Source of the DNA: Gammaproteobacteria bacterium
GTDB taxonomy: Bacteria > Pseudomonadota > Gammaproteobacteria > Pseudomonadales > Azotimanducaceae
Assembly: GCA_009841615.1 (NCBI GenBank)
Contig: VXLL01000025.1
Location: forward strand, 62,001-126,000
Reading direction: 5' to 3'
Length of the DNA stretch: 64,000 bases
Position numbers and translations under genes: made by a program. Below, in pieces: positions 18,052 through 26,147 of the stretch. The notes beneath the pieces are model-generated. The model was not told the DNA's origin. It did no database searches and saw only the letters and a program-made list of their open reading frames with translations. Positions within the stretch are counted from its first letter, which is position 1. The number at the start of each line of letters is the position of its first letter.

Positions 18052-18780
18052 ATGACACAAAAATCGGCATTAGTAACTGGTGCAAGTCGCGGAATAGGAC
18101 AAGCTATCGCTAGTCGCTTAGCCGCGGATGGCTTCTACGTATTCGGCACTGCGACAACCCAAGCTGGAGCGGATCGCATATCGGAGAGTCTTGATTCAAA
18201 CGGTAGCGGAGTCCAATTGCAACTAACCGATGCACCATCGATCGAAAACGCTTTACAAACCATTGCCGATTCTGAAAGAACGATTTCGGTATTGGTAAAT
18301 AATGCTGGAGTCACGAAGGACAAGTTGTTGCTTCGAATGTCAGAACCTTTGTGGGATGAAGTGCTCGACACAAACCTTACCGGATTTTTCCGCATTACCA
18401 AGCCCGTGTTACGCGGCATGTTTAAGCAGCGCTGGGGGCGCATTGTGAATCTTGGGTCAGTCGTTGCACGAACGGGAAATCGTGGCCAAGCGCACTACTG
18501 CGCTACGAAAGCAGGAATCGAAGGATTTACCCGAGCTCTCGCAATGGAAGTCGCATCTCGCGGCATCACTGTGAACTGTGTTGCACCAGGTTTAATATCG
18601 ACCGACATGACCACAGATATTTCCGAGAGCGGCGAGGCAGCTTTGTTGACCGTTGTGCCCTTAGGTCGAGCTGGAACTCCAGAAGATGTTGCTAACACAG
18701 TCGCTTTTCTAGTGAGTACCGAAGCGAGTTACATCACTGGTCAAACTATCCACGTTAATGGTGGTATGTACGCGCCTTGA
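18052..18780 (+). CDS. fabG: 3-oxoacyl-ACP reductase
   Basis: NADPH-dependent reductase of the fatty-acid elongation cycle and a short-chain dehydrogenase. The Rossmann motif GASRGIG (about residues 10-16), NNAG (about 85), the catalytic Ser in NLGSVVA and the YxxxK pair in HYCATKAG (about 149-156) are all present. The C-terminal YITGQTIHVNGGMYAP is typical of FabG. An in-frame GTG lies at 18046, but the ATG at 18052 gives MTQKSALVTGASRG and is preferred. A 185 bp gap before acpP probably contains a separate promoter. Confidence 0.94.
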   Translation: MTQKSALVTGASRGIGQAIASRLAADGFYVFGTATTQAGADRISESLDSNGSGVQLQLTDAPSIENALQTIADSERTISVLVNNAGVTKDKLLLRMSEPLWDEVLDTNLTGFFRITKPVLRGMFKQRWGRIVNLGSVVARTGNRGQAHYCATKAGIEGFTRALAMEVASRGITVNCVAPGLISTDMTTDISESGEAALLTVVPLGRAGTPEDVANTVAFLVSTEASYITGQTIHVNGGMYAP

Positions 18781-18965
18781 GAGGCGTGTCAATTACGAGT
18801 CCGGAAGACAGCGAGTAGGGATTGGAAAAAGTCGCGATACCGGGCAAAGTGTTTTGTGAGTTCCGTCGTTCAGCGTTCAGTTTCTATGTACAGCAAAAGT
18901 AAAATACGTTGTCCCGCTAGGGATGTTTGTTTTTATAACACCGAGATACGGAGACCCATACACGA

Positions 18966-19226
18966 ATGAGTTCTATTGAAGAGCGCGTAAAAAGACTGAT
19001 AGCCGAACAACTTAAGAGTGAGCTGAAAGATGTGACTGATGAAGCTTCTCTTATGGACGATCTCGGTGCCGATTCGCTTGACACTGTCGAGTTGGTTATG
19101 GCATTAGAGGAAGAGTTTGAAACAGAGATTCCCGATGAAGATGCCGAACGTATCGCGACGGTGAAACAGGTAATCGATTACATCAAGGACCAGATAGCAA
19201 ACACCTCGGATTCCAACAACGACTAG
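18966..19226 (+). CDS. acpP: Acyl carrier protein
   Basis: Carries acyl chains on a 4'-phosphopantetheine arm attached to the Ser of [20 protein letters not shown] (the DSL motif, residues about 32-51). The protein has 86 residues, with [13 protein letters not shown] at the front and [11 protein letters not shown] near the end, as in all bacterial ACPs. A few extra residues at the C-terminus (SDSNND) lengthen it relative to E. coli AcpP. The 5' gap suggests strong independent transcription, as is usual for acpP. Confidence 0.96.
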   Translation: MSSIEERVKRLIAEQLKSELKDVTDEASLMDDLGADSLDTVELVMALEEEFETEIPDEDAERIATVKQVIDYIKDQIANTSDSNND

Positions 19227-19299
19227 AGCTCTCGGTGTTGTTGTATTATCGCGTCCCTTTTTCACGCAGTGAGTCGAACCACCACCGAAAACGACCGTA

Positions 19300-20532
19300 A
19301 TGTCTAAGTCACGAGTCGTAGTGACCGGTATGGGAGCTTTAACTCCCATCGGGAACACGGTTGAGGAGACTTGGAAGAACGCACTTGCAGGTGTGAGTGG
19401 CGTAGCACAAATTGAAGCGTTTGACACTACTGATCATCGCGTTACGATCGGCGCGCGGATCAGAGACTTTAACGTTGAAGAACACTTTACCTCTAAAAAC
19501 GCCAAGCGATACGACGAATTCATTCAATTAGGATATGCTTCGGCAGTTCAAGCCATAGCACAGTCTGGGATTCATCTCAGTCCCGACTTGTCCAATATCG
19601 GTGTCGCATTTGGTTCCGGTATTGGCGGTATTCGCATGATCTGCGCCCAGCACCAAGTATTGCTTGAGCGCGGACCCCGTCGGGTATCGCCCTTCTTCGT
19701 ACCATCCAGCATCGTCAACATGATCGCTGGGCAAGTCTCGATCGACTACGGTTTCGGTGGTCCGAATATCTCTATTGTTACCGCGTGCACGACAGGTTGC
19801 CATAACATTGGATTCGGGGTTCGGATGATTCAATGCGGTGATGCGACAGGGATGATAGTCGGTGGTGCGGAATGGTCGACGTGTCCCTTGGCGATTGCAG
19901 GTTTCGCTTCAATGAAGGCATTATCGACCCGGAACGACGAACCGGAACGCGCGAGCCGTCCGTGGGACAAGGCTCGAGACGGGTTTGTTTTAGGAGATGG
20001 TGCTGGTTGTTTGGTGATCGAGTCTTATGAACACGCAGTTGCGCGTGGCGCAGAGATCCTTGCTGAAATTGTAGGCTTTGGAATGAGTGCGGACGCACAT
20101 CACATTACAGGTCCACCGGAAGACGGAAAAGGCGCGATCGCCTCGATGCAGCGAGCACTGGACGATGCGGGTATCGATTCAGAAGAAATTCACTACATTA
20201 ACGCTCATGGCACATCAACGCCCTTGGGCGACGTCGCTGAAACAAGAGCTCTCAAAGCAGTATTTGGTGAAAATTGTGCTATTCCAATCAGTTCATCGAA
20301 GTCGATGTTTGGTCACTTATTAGGTGCTGCGGGTGCCGTTGAAGCCATTGTTTCAATTCAGACTCTCCGCGAACAACGGGCACATCCAACCATAAATCTA
20401 GAAGATCCTGATGAGGAATGTGATTTAGATTTCGTTCCAACAGAAGCACGAGATATTTCAGTTGAGTACGCACTTAGTAATTCGTTTGGTTTTGGCGGTA
20501 CCAACGGCACGCTGATTTTTCGCAAAGTGTAA
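19300..20532 (+). CDS. fabF: 3-oxoacyl-ACP synthase II
   Basis: Condensing enzyme that extends acyl-ACP with malonyl-ACP. The thiolase-fold catalytic triad is visible: Cys in VTACTTGCHNIG (about residues 163-174), His in NAHGTSTPLGD (about 302) and His in KSMFGHLLGAAGAVE (about 337). The usual ACATGAH is ACTTGCH here, a mild variant with a second cysteine. SNSFGFGGTNGTL closes the protein, whose length is 410. Followed two bases later by mltG; pabC, often found here, is absent. Confidence 0.95.
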   Translation: MSKSRVVVTGMGALTPIGNTVEETWKNALAGVSGVAQIEAFDTTDHRVTIGARIRDFNVEEHFTSKNAKRYDEFIQLGYASAVQAIAQSGIHLSPDLSNIGVAFGSGIGGIRMICAQHQVLLERGPRRVSPFFVPSSIVNMIAGQVSIDYGFGGPNISIVTACTTGCHNIGFGVRMIQCGDATGMIVGGAEWSTCPLAIAGFASMKALSTRNDEPERASRPWDKARDGFVLGDGAGCLVIESYEHAVARGAEILAEIVGFGMSADAHHITGPPEDGKGAIASMQRALDDAGIDSEEIHYINAHGTSTPLGDVAETRALKAVFGENCAIPISSSKSMFGHLLGAAGAVEAIVSIQTLREQRAHPTINLEDPDEECDLDFVPTEARDISVEYALSNSFGFGGTNGTLIFRKV

Positions 20533-20534
20533 TC

Positions 20535-21569
20535 GTGGGACCACTGAATCGTTCTCGAACGATAGCGACTTTAGTGGTCTTAGTATGTGTCTTGGGCGTC
20601 GTAGTGTTCTGTCACTATGAAGCCTGGAAGCACTATGAGATCGAGATTGAAGAACCGCTGACTTTCGAAATTCAGCCAGGCGACAGCTTTACTGACATTG
20701 CATCCAAACTACGTTCACAGGGCATAATTCAAAACGTCGGATACTTTGAATTGCTAGCACGAGTGTCAAATTCCACCGGTTCAATTCAAGCTGGAGAGTA
20801 TTCGTTTTCAGGCGCTCACACACCGGTAACTGTGCTTCAGATTCTAGTTCAAGGGGACGTTGTAGCACGCACGCTCACTCTGCCCGAGGGTGGTTCCTTC
20901 ACTGAGTTTCTAACTATTTTGGAGTCCACTCCCAAGATTGTTTTCGATCTAACGAACCGAAGTGTTGAATCTGCTTTGGCCGAGTTGAACATTGAACGAA
21001 CTTGGGAACAAATCCCTTCAAACCACGGTGAGGGATGGTTCTTCCCGGACACCTATCAATATACAACCTCCATGCGAGCATCCGAAGTCCTGAACATGGC
21101 ACATCGTAAGATGATCGATGAACTACGTGAAGCTTGGTTACAACGCGATCCAACCCTACCACTGAACACTCCCTACGAATTGCTAATATTGGCATCAATT
21201 ATTGAAAAAGAGTCGGGGGTTGTTGAAGATCAAAAACAGATCAGCGGAGTGTTCTCTCGCCGCCTGAATAAAAACATGCGCTTACAGGCCGACCCTACTG
21301 TAATCTATGGTCTAGGGGAAACTTTCGACGGAAATCTCACTCGTTCACATCTGAGCATGGATCACCCTTACAACACGTACCGAAATTACGGACTACCACC
21401 GACACCGATTGCCGCACCTAGCCGCGCGGCTCTGCAAGCCGCAGCGAATCCGGCACCCGGTGATGCCCTATACTTTGTTGCACGTGGAGACGGCACAAGT
21501 GAATTTTCTGCAACTCTTGAAGAACATAATCGAGCCGTACGCAAGTACCAGTTAAACCAGAAAGACTGA
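20535..21569 (+). CDS. mltG: Endolytic murein transglycosylase MltG (YceG family)
   Basis: Inner-membrane lytic transglycosylase thought to cut growing glycan strands. One N-terminal transmembrane helix (about residues 10-27) is followed by a LysM-like part (EIQPGDSFTDIASKLRSQGI, about 45-64). The YceG catalytic region has LILASIIEKES (about 215-225, catalytic Glu) and MRLQADPTVIYGLG (about 248-261). The DALYFVARGDGTSEFSATLEEHN terminus is conserved. The start is GTG 20535. Followed directly by tmk, as in most gammaproteobacteria. Confidence 0.93.
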   Translation: MGPLNRSRTIATLVVLVCVLGVVVFCHYEAWKHYEIEIEEPLTFEIQPGDSFTDIASKLRSQGIIQNVGYFELLARVSNSTGSIQAGEYSFSGAHTPVTVLQILVQGDVVARTLTLPEGGSFTEFLTILESTPKIVFDLTNRSVESALAELNIERTWEQIPSNHGEGWFFPDTYQYTTSMRASEVLNMAHRKMIDELREAWLQRDPTLPLNTPYELLILASIIEKESGVVEDQKQISGVFSRRLNKNMRLQADPTVIYGLGETFDGNLTRSHLSMDHPYNTYRNYGLPPTPIAAPSRAALQAAANPAPGDALYFVARGDGTSEFSATLEEHNRAVRKYQLNQKD

Positions 21570-22199
21570 ATGACAAAAAGAGGTCAGTTCATAACACTTG
21601 AAGGAGTCGATGGGGTCGGAAAGAGTACCGTGGTGCCGAACATTGAACAAGTACTGCAATCCCACTCAATCCCGTACTTTATCACTCGAGAACCCGGTGG
21701 TACTCCACTCGCCGAAGGAATCCGAAGATTATTGTTGTCCGAATGGGAAGAAACCGTAACCGCAGAAGCGGAATTGTTTCTTATGTTTGCCGCTCGCGCG
21801 CAACACGTAGCTGAAATAATTAAACCACGAATTGAAGTCGGCACGTGGGTGATCTGCGAGCGCTTCACGGACGCTTCATTCGCATATCAAGGCGGTGGCA
21901 GACACCTCCCGCTCGGTCTAGTCGAACGCCTTGCTGAAGCAGTACATGCGGAGTACTGGCCAGATCTCACAGTATATCTTGATATAGATGTTGAAACCGC
22001 GCTTCAACGTCGCGCACATCGTACCCAAGACCGCATCGAAAAAGAGACCATCGATTTTTTTGAACTCGCCCGAACTACATATTTGCAACTTGCGAAGTCT
22101 GAGTCTAGGATTGTCAAGATTGACGCAAGCGTACCGTTGGCAGAACTAACTCGGGCTGTTTCGACGGTGGTACAGAATTTCGTGTCTCAACAGCCATGA
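21570..22199 (+). CDS. tmk: Thymidylate kinase
   Basis: Phosphorylates dTMP to dTDP. The P-loop GVDGVGKSTVVPNI (about residues 12-25), the TREPGGTPLAEGIRRLLL block (about 47-64) and the substrate region ICERFTDASFAYQGGGR (about 93-109) identify the family. The length of 209 matches E. coli Tmk (213). The start overlaps the mltG stop region (TGAATG) and the stop overlaps the holB start (ATGA), so these genes are translationally coupled. Confidence 0.95.
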   Translation: MTKRGQFITLEGVDGVGKSTVVPNIEQVLQSHSIPYFITREPGGTPLAEGIRRLLLSEWEETVTAEAELFLMFAARAQHVAEIIKPRIEVGTWVICERFTDASFAYQGGGRHLPLGLVERLAEAVHAEYWPDLTVYLDIDVETALQRRAHRTQDRIEKETIDFFELARTTYLQLAKSESRIVKIDASVPLAELTRAVSTVVQNFVSQQP

Positions 22200-23092
22200 G
22201 TCCTACTTACCCTTGGATCGAGAACAAATTGGAAGAGGTCGCGGGAGATGCGTTTTTAAATCGCTTGCCACATGCAATATTGATCGACGCATACCCGAGC
22301 TGGGGCGTCGAAGAGTTGGCGTGTCGATTAACGCAGAAGATCGTCGGTATGGATGGAGATCCTCGGGAGATTCCTCATCCCGATGTGTTGTGGATTCGTC
22401 CGGAAGATACAAAACTCAAGATTGAGCGCGTCCGGGATGCTATAGACTTTGTCCATTTATCCTCTCAAGTGGCAGCGCGGAAAGTTGCGATATTGGAGTC
22501 CGTTGAGATAGCCAGTATTCCGGCTTCAAACGCATTGCTCAAGTCTCTTGAAGAGCCTCCCGCCAATGTACATTGGATTCTTACAACAACCGCGTATGAC
22601 TTGCTACTACCAACCATTCGAAGTCGTTGCAGTCGAATACACTTGCACAACGCCGATCGCGACGATACTGCGCAATGGTTGCTCGAAAACGAGGTTCCTC
22701 AGAGCGAGCTGGAAAACCTTATGATCGAATTTGGAGACGCACCTTTTGCCATCAAAGAAGCGTTTGAATTGAAACTGCAGTCTCTTCGTACATATCTCTT
22801 GCAAGGATGGCGCGACAAGTCGGTTGATCTTAGTGTCGCCGTAGTTCTGAAAGAGCAGGACTTCTATGAATTGCTAGCCCGATGGCTACGGATCACGGCA
22901 CGCGTCGTTCATAACGAGAAAGCCCCAGAAGCTATGAGATTTTGGGACGAACTCATCGCAGCTCGTCGAGCGGCACATGAACAGAGTAACCTCAACCGAC
23001 AAATTCAGATCGAGCGATTATTGATTCAATGGTTTCGTATGAAACAGAAAATTCGACGACGTAATGCGGCGACAAAGATCATGCAGCACTAA
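22196..23092 (+). CDS. holB: DNA polymerase III delta-prime subunit
   Basis: Clamp-loader subunit of the replicative polymerase. AILESVEIASIPASNALLKSLEEPP (about residues 97-121) and the arginine finger region TIRSRCSRIHL (about 140-150) are typical of HolB/DnaX relatives. The P-loop is degenerate (DAYPSWGVEEL), as expected for delta-prime, which does not hydrolyse ATP. The four-cysteine zinc module of E. coli HolB is missing; that region is shortened to GMDGDPREIPHPD. The 3' end overlaps pepQ on the opposite strand by 14 bp. Confidence 0.88.
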   Translation: MSPTYPWIENKLEEVAGDAFLNRLPHAILIDAYPSWGVEELACRLTQKIVGMDGDPREIPHPDVLWIRPEDTKLKIERVRDAIDFVHLSSQVAARKVAILESVEIASIPASNALLKSLEEPPANVHWILTTTAYDLLLPTIRSRCSRIHLHNADRDDTAQWLLENEVPQSELENLMIEFGDAPFAIKEAFELKLQSLRTYLLQGWRDKSVDLSVAVVLKEQDFYELLARWLRITARVVHNEKAPEAMRFWDELIAARRAAHEQSNLNRQIQIERLLIQWFRMKQKIRRRNAATKIMQH

Positions 23093-24404
23093 ACGCGGCG
23101 CGGGTGAAGTTTCGGATGCCGTTCGATTCGACCAACACATTATCTTCTATCCGGACCCCGCCGAAAGGAACAAACTGTTCGACCAGAGACCAATTAATGT
23201 CCTTGTGACCGCGAACTCGGTCCAATAATACCGGAATAAAGTAGATTCCTGGCTCTACAGTGAATACTAAATCTGCTTCAATTCGCCGAACGAGTCGTAG
23301 AGATGGGAATCGTGTCGGTGGTTTCCCTTCGGAACCTTCCGCATCGACTATATGACCTCCTATGTCGTGAGTCTGAAGACCTAATAGATGCCCGGTTCCA
23401 TGTGGATAAAAGATGTCGGTTAATTGCTGTTCAAACGCTGCCGTAGTGCTGCAAGTGAGAATCTTCAGAGCTACCAACACTTCCGCCATCGCAACGTGTG
23501 CGCGCTCGTGAAACTCAACAAAATCTGTGAGATCAGGTAGTTGAGCGACTAGCGACTGTTGTGCTTCATCGACGGACGAAACTAGGTCCGCAAATGCATC
23601 GTTGGGATTTGCACTATATGACCGGGTAATGTCAGAGTGGTAGCATCTTTCTTTTGCACCTGCATCAATTAAAAAGCTGAGTCGCCGAGCCGGCGGATCC
23701 CGATCGTAGTGTTGATAGTGCAACGTACTGCTGTGGTCGTTCAGTGCGACGATGCTGGGGTAGGGGAGGTCATGATGGACATGCTTGGTCCGTTCCTGGT
23801 ATGCGAGATGTATTTCAAACTCACTGCCCCCAGCTTCAAAACAATCGTAAGCAGCCAGATGCCCCTGAACCGCGATCGCAGTCGCGTTTGAGATTTGTGA
23901 TACTTCAAACGGAGTCTTGTAACCACGGGTATATGCTAATTGATTTTGAAGGGCGGTTGACGGAAGTTCTACATTGTCAAGGTCAACGTATCTCGCGGGT
24001 GTAGCCCCAAAATAGGCCACCCGCGATAACTCTGTTAAGTGTTGTAGGCACGCTTGTTCTAAATCTGAGCGTGTCGAATAGCTTTCACAATCAAAGTGAT
24101 CCAACAACCAGTCAGGAGTGGATGAGGGAAGATACCAATAGTCAGCCGGACAATACCACAAGAGCTTTGGTTGTCCTTTACCATTCAACAAGAGCAAACA
24201 ATGTTCGCTGTTTTCCGCGACGGTCCAACGAAGGAAGTGTGGGTTGGCATGAAACGGTGGAGATTGATCGTCGTCGTGGTACAGCGTGTTCGCGCCCGAT
24301 GCGATCAGCGCGCTGTCGAAATTATTCTGTTGTAATCTCTCATACCACAATTTGGATATGGTCGCTTGGTGGTCTGTAAATTGTGCTTGTGTATTCGCGT
24401 CCAT
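23079..24404 (-). CDS. pepQ: Xaa-Pro dipeptidase (M24B family)
   Basis: Cytoplasmic metallopeptidase that cleaves dipeptides with C-terminal proline. All five dinuclear metal ligands of the M24 fold can be placed: Asp in LIDAGAKE, Asp in SDITRSY, His in HGTGHLLGLQTHDIGGH, Glu in FTVEPGIYF and Glu in VRIEDNVLV. From ATG 24404 (MDANTQAQ) the protein is 441 residues, matching E. coli PepQ (443). The open frame extends 65 codons further upstream, but that part has no family similarity. Convergent with holB, divergent from the molybdenum-hydroxylase operon. Confidence 0.9.
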   Translation of the reverse strand: MDANTQAQFTDHQATISKLWYERLQQNNFDSALIASGANTLYHDDDQSPPFHANPHFLRWTVAENSEHCLLLLNGKGQPKLLWYCPADYWYLPSSTPDWLLDHFDCESYSTRSDLEQACLQHLTELSRVAYFGATPARYVDLDNVELPSTALQNQLAYTRGYKTPFEVSQISNATAIAVQGHLAAYDCFEAGGSEFEIHLAYQERTKHVHHDLPYPSIVALNDHSSTLHYQHYDRDPPARRLSFLIDAGAKERCYHSDITRSYSANPNDAFADLVSSVDEAQQSLVAQLPDLTDFVEFHERAHVAMAEVLVALKILTCSTTAAFEQQLTDIFYPHGTGHLLGLQTHDIGGHIVDAEGSEGKPPTRFPSLRLVRRIEADLVFTVEPGIYFIPVLLDRVRGHKDINWSLVEQFVPFGGVRIEDNVLVESNGIRNFTRAAFSAA

Positions 24405-24736
24405 GGGCATTAACTTTGTCGTTGTGATCCTACAAATTGCAGTGCAGATTGTAGCACTACACGAACCTATCGTCGTTAAGCGTCGATCTTTGGCACTTAT
24501 CAGCAACCCGTTTAAACCTCGATACCGTCGACAGCAGAATCTGTGCTGTATTCGTAATAGTGAATTGCGATCGCTCGGACCGTACGAACCGAAGCCCACT
24601 CATGCGATTTTGAGTAAGTAATCAGACCTTCGAGAGCACGTCAACTCAATCGTACAGTCAACCACTCAAGAGTGGTGTCGTTCAATAAAATTTGCACGTC
24701 AATCCACCCTTCATGCTCTGTTTGTCAGGAGACTTC
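24405..24736. other. Divergent pepQ / molybdenum-hydroxylase intergenic region
   Basis: About 330 bp between divergent starts, containing no supported gene. It should hold both promoters. Its clearest signal is the palindrome at 24661-24676, described separately. A good ribosome-binding site (AGGAGA at 24727-24732) serves the ATG at 24737. Confidence 0.5.
24661..24676. promoter_or_regulatory. 16-bp palindrome, candidate operator
   Basis: ACCACTC AA GAGTGGT: perfect 7-base arms with a two-base centre, 60 bp before the first gene of the molybdenum-hydroxylase operon and close to the AT-rich TTCAATAAAATTT. Size and placement suit a dimeric repressor or activator site. No regulator gene is adjacent, so the binding protein is unknown. 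Confidence 0.4.
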
Positions 24737-25621
24737 ATGTCCAATTTTGGTTACGTAGCCCCCACCACTGTTGAGGAAACACTCGCAGTGCTTCAGCGGG
24801 CAACGGATCAAGGTCAACGAACTCAGATTCTAGCAGGAGGAACGGATGTAATAGTGCAATTTCGATCATTCGATAATTCACACCGATTGTTTGTTGACAT
24901 TAAAGCACTGAAAGAAACGAATGACATTCGTATAGAAAACGAACTGGTTTTTATTGGTGCCGCGATACCGTCTGGCGTACTCAATGAAAATGCAGAACTA
25001 AAGGCTTTATTTCCAGGATTGCTCGAAGCGGCTGATCTAATTGGTTCAACTCAAATCCAAGGACGTGCTTCCATCGGAGGGAATCTGTGCAACTCATCTC
25101 CAGCTGGAGATACCATCCCTGCATTGATTGTGAATTCCGCTCTTTGCGTGATAGCGACGAACGAGGGTACACGAACCGTTCCCGCTGAAAACTTCGTTAC
25201 CGGCGTTGGACGCAACTGCTTAGAGGCGTATGAATTTCTGCTTGGGTTTCAAATACCAAGACCGTCTACAGATACTGGAGATGCGTATTTACGTTTTATA
25301 CCCCGCACTGAAATGGATATCGCGGTAGCGGGCGCCGCAGCGTCGCTTACGTTAAATCATGACGGAATTTGTGAACGCGCGCGTGTATCGATTGGTGCGG
25401 TTGCTCCTACACCCTTACTGGTTTCCTCCGCTGCCGAAGCACTTATCGGTACTACAGCTGATGAAAACGCGTTACAGCAAGCCGCGCAGGCTTGTAGCGA
25501 CGCAGCACAACCAATTACTGACAAAAGGGGTACGGTGGAGTATCGTCGCAAGGTCGTCGGCGTATTGTGTCGACGCGCCGGTGCGATAGCGAGAGATCGC
25601 GCCTTGTCGAATCGGAATTGA
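24737..25621 (+). CDS. Molybdenum hydroxylase FAD-binding subunit (CoxM/XdhB-like)
   Basis: Medium subunit of a xanthine dehydrogenase-superfamily enzyme; it carries FAD and passes electrons to an external acceptor. FAD-binding motifs are ILAGGTDVIVQF (about residues 32-43, AGGTD-type) and TQIQGRASIGGNLCNSSPAGD (about 101-121; IGGN for the second contact). ATG 24737 is chosen over the frame's earlier ATG at 24692 because AGGAGA precedes it by four bases and the product begins MSNFGYVAPTTVEE, as in the family; it gives 294 residues. First gene of a four-gene plus-strand operon. Confidence 0.88.
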   Translation: MSNFGYVAPTTVEETLAVLQRATDQGQRTQILAGGTDVIVQFRSFDNSHRLFVDIKALKETNDIRIENELVFIGAAIPSGVLNENAELKALFPGLLEAADLIGSTQIQGRASIGGNLCNSSPAGDTIPALIVNSALCVIATNEGTRTVPAENFVTGVGRNCLEAYEFLLGFQIPRPSTDTGDAYLRFIPRTEMDIAVAGAAASLTLNHDGICERARVSIGAVAPTPLLVSSAAEALIGTTADENALQQAAQACSDAAQPITDKRGTVEYRRKVVGVLCRRAGAIARDRALSNRN

Positions 25622-25649
25622 GAGTGAAACGAACTATTAGTAGAGAAAT

Positions 25650-26132
25650 ATGAGCAAGATTTACGTTTCCACCACAGTTAATGGTAGACCCGAAGATGTG
25701 CTGTGTGAAGCTCATCAGACGTTACTAGACCTACTACGCGACGAAATTGGACTGACCGGCACTAAAGAGGGTTGCGGTACGGGCGACTGTGGAGCTTGTA
25801 CGGTTCTGTTGGATGACAGGTTGGTTTGTTCGTGTTTAGTTCTAGCACCGGAAGCACATGGAAAAGAAATTACGACAGTTGAAGGCATCGCGGATTCGCA
25901 AGACGGTTTGCACGTCGTTCAACAAAAATTACTAGAGCATGCCGCATTGCAGTGTGGAGTCTGTACTCCTGGATTTGTTGTCGCTGCTAAAGCATTACTT
26001 GACAAAGATCCAAATCCAAATGAGGAGACTATCCGTTATTGGCTTGCAGGAAACCTATGCCGATGTACCGGCTACGACAAAATCATTCGCGCGGTTCAAG
26101 ACGCCGCACAGGAACTAACACCGACTAAGTGA
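25650..26132 (+). CDS. Molybdenum hydroxylase iron-sulfur subunit (CoxS-like)
   Basis: Small subunit with two [2Fe-2S] clusters. The plant-ferredoxin-like cluster uses cysteines in GCGTGDCGACTVLLDDRLVC (about residues 41-60). The second cluster uses CGVC (about 99) and CRC (about 131, in GNLCRCTGYDKI). The length of 160 is normal. Lies 28 bp after the FAD subunit and 15 bp before the large subunit. Confidence 0.95.
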   Translation: MSKIYVSTTVNGRPEDVLCEAHQTLLDLLRDEIGLTGTKEGCGTGDCGACTVLLDDRLVCSCLVLAPEAHGKEITTVEGIADSQDGLHVVQQKLLEHAALQCGVCTPGFVVAAKALLDKDPNPNEETIRYWLAGNLCRCTGYDKIIRAVQDAAQELTPTK

Positions 26133-26147
26133 GGAACACAAACATTA

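Noticed and set aside
18876-18905. acpP promoter with TAAAAT at 18900-18905
   Set aside because: The -35 candidate is poor (TTCAGT or TCAGTT); a promoter in this gap is likely but cannot be placed.
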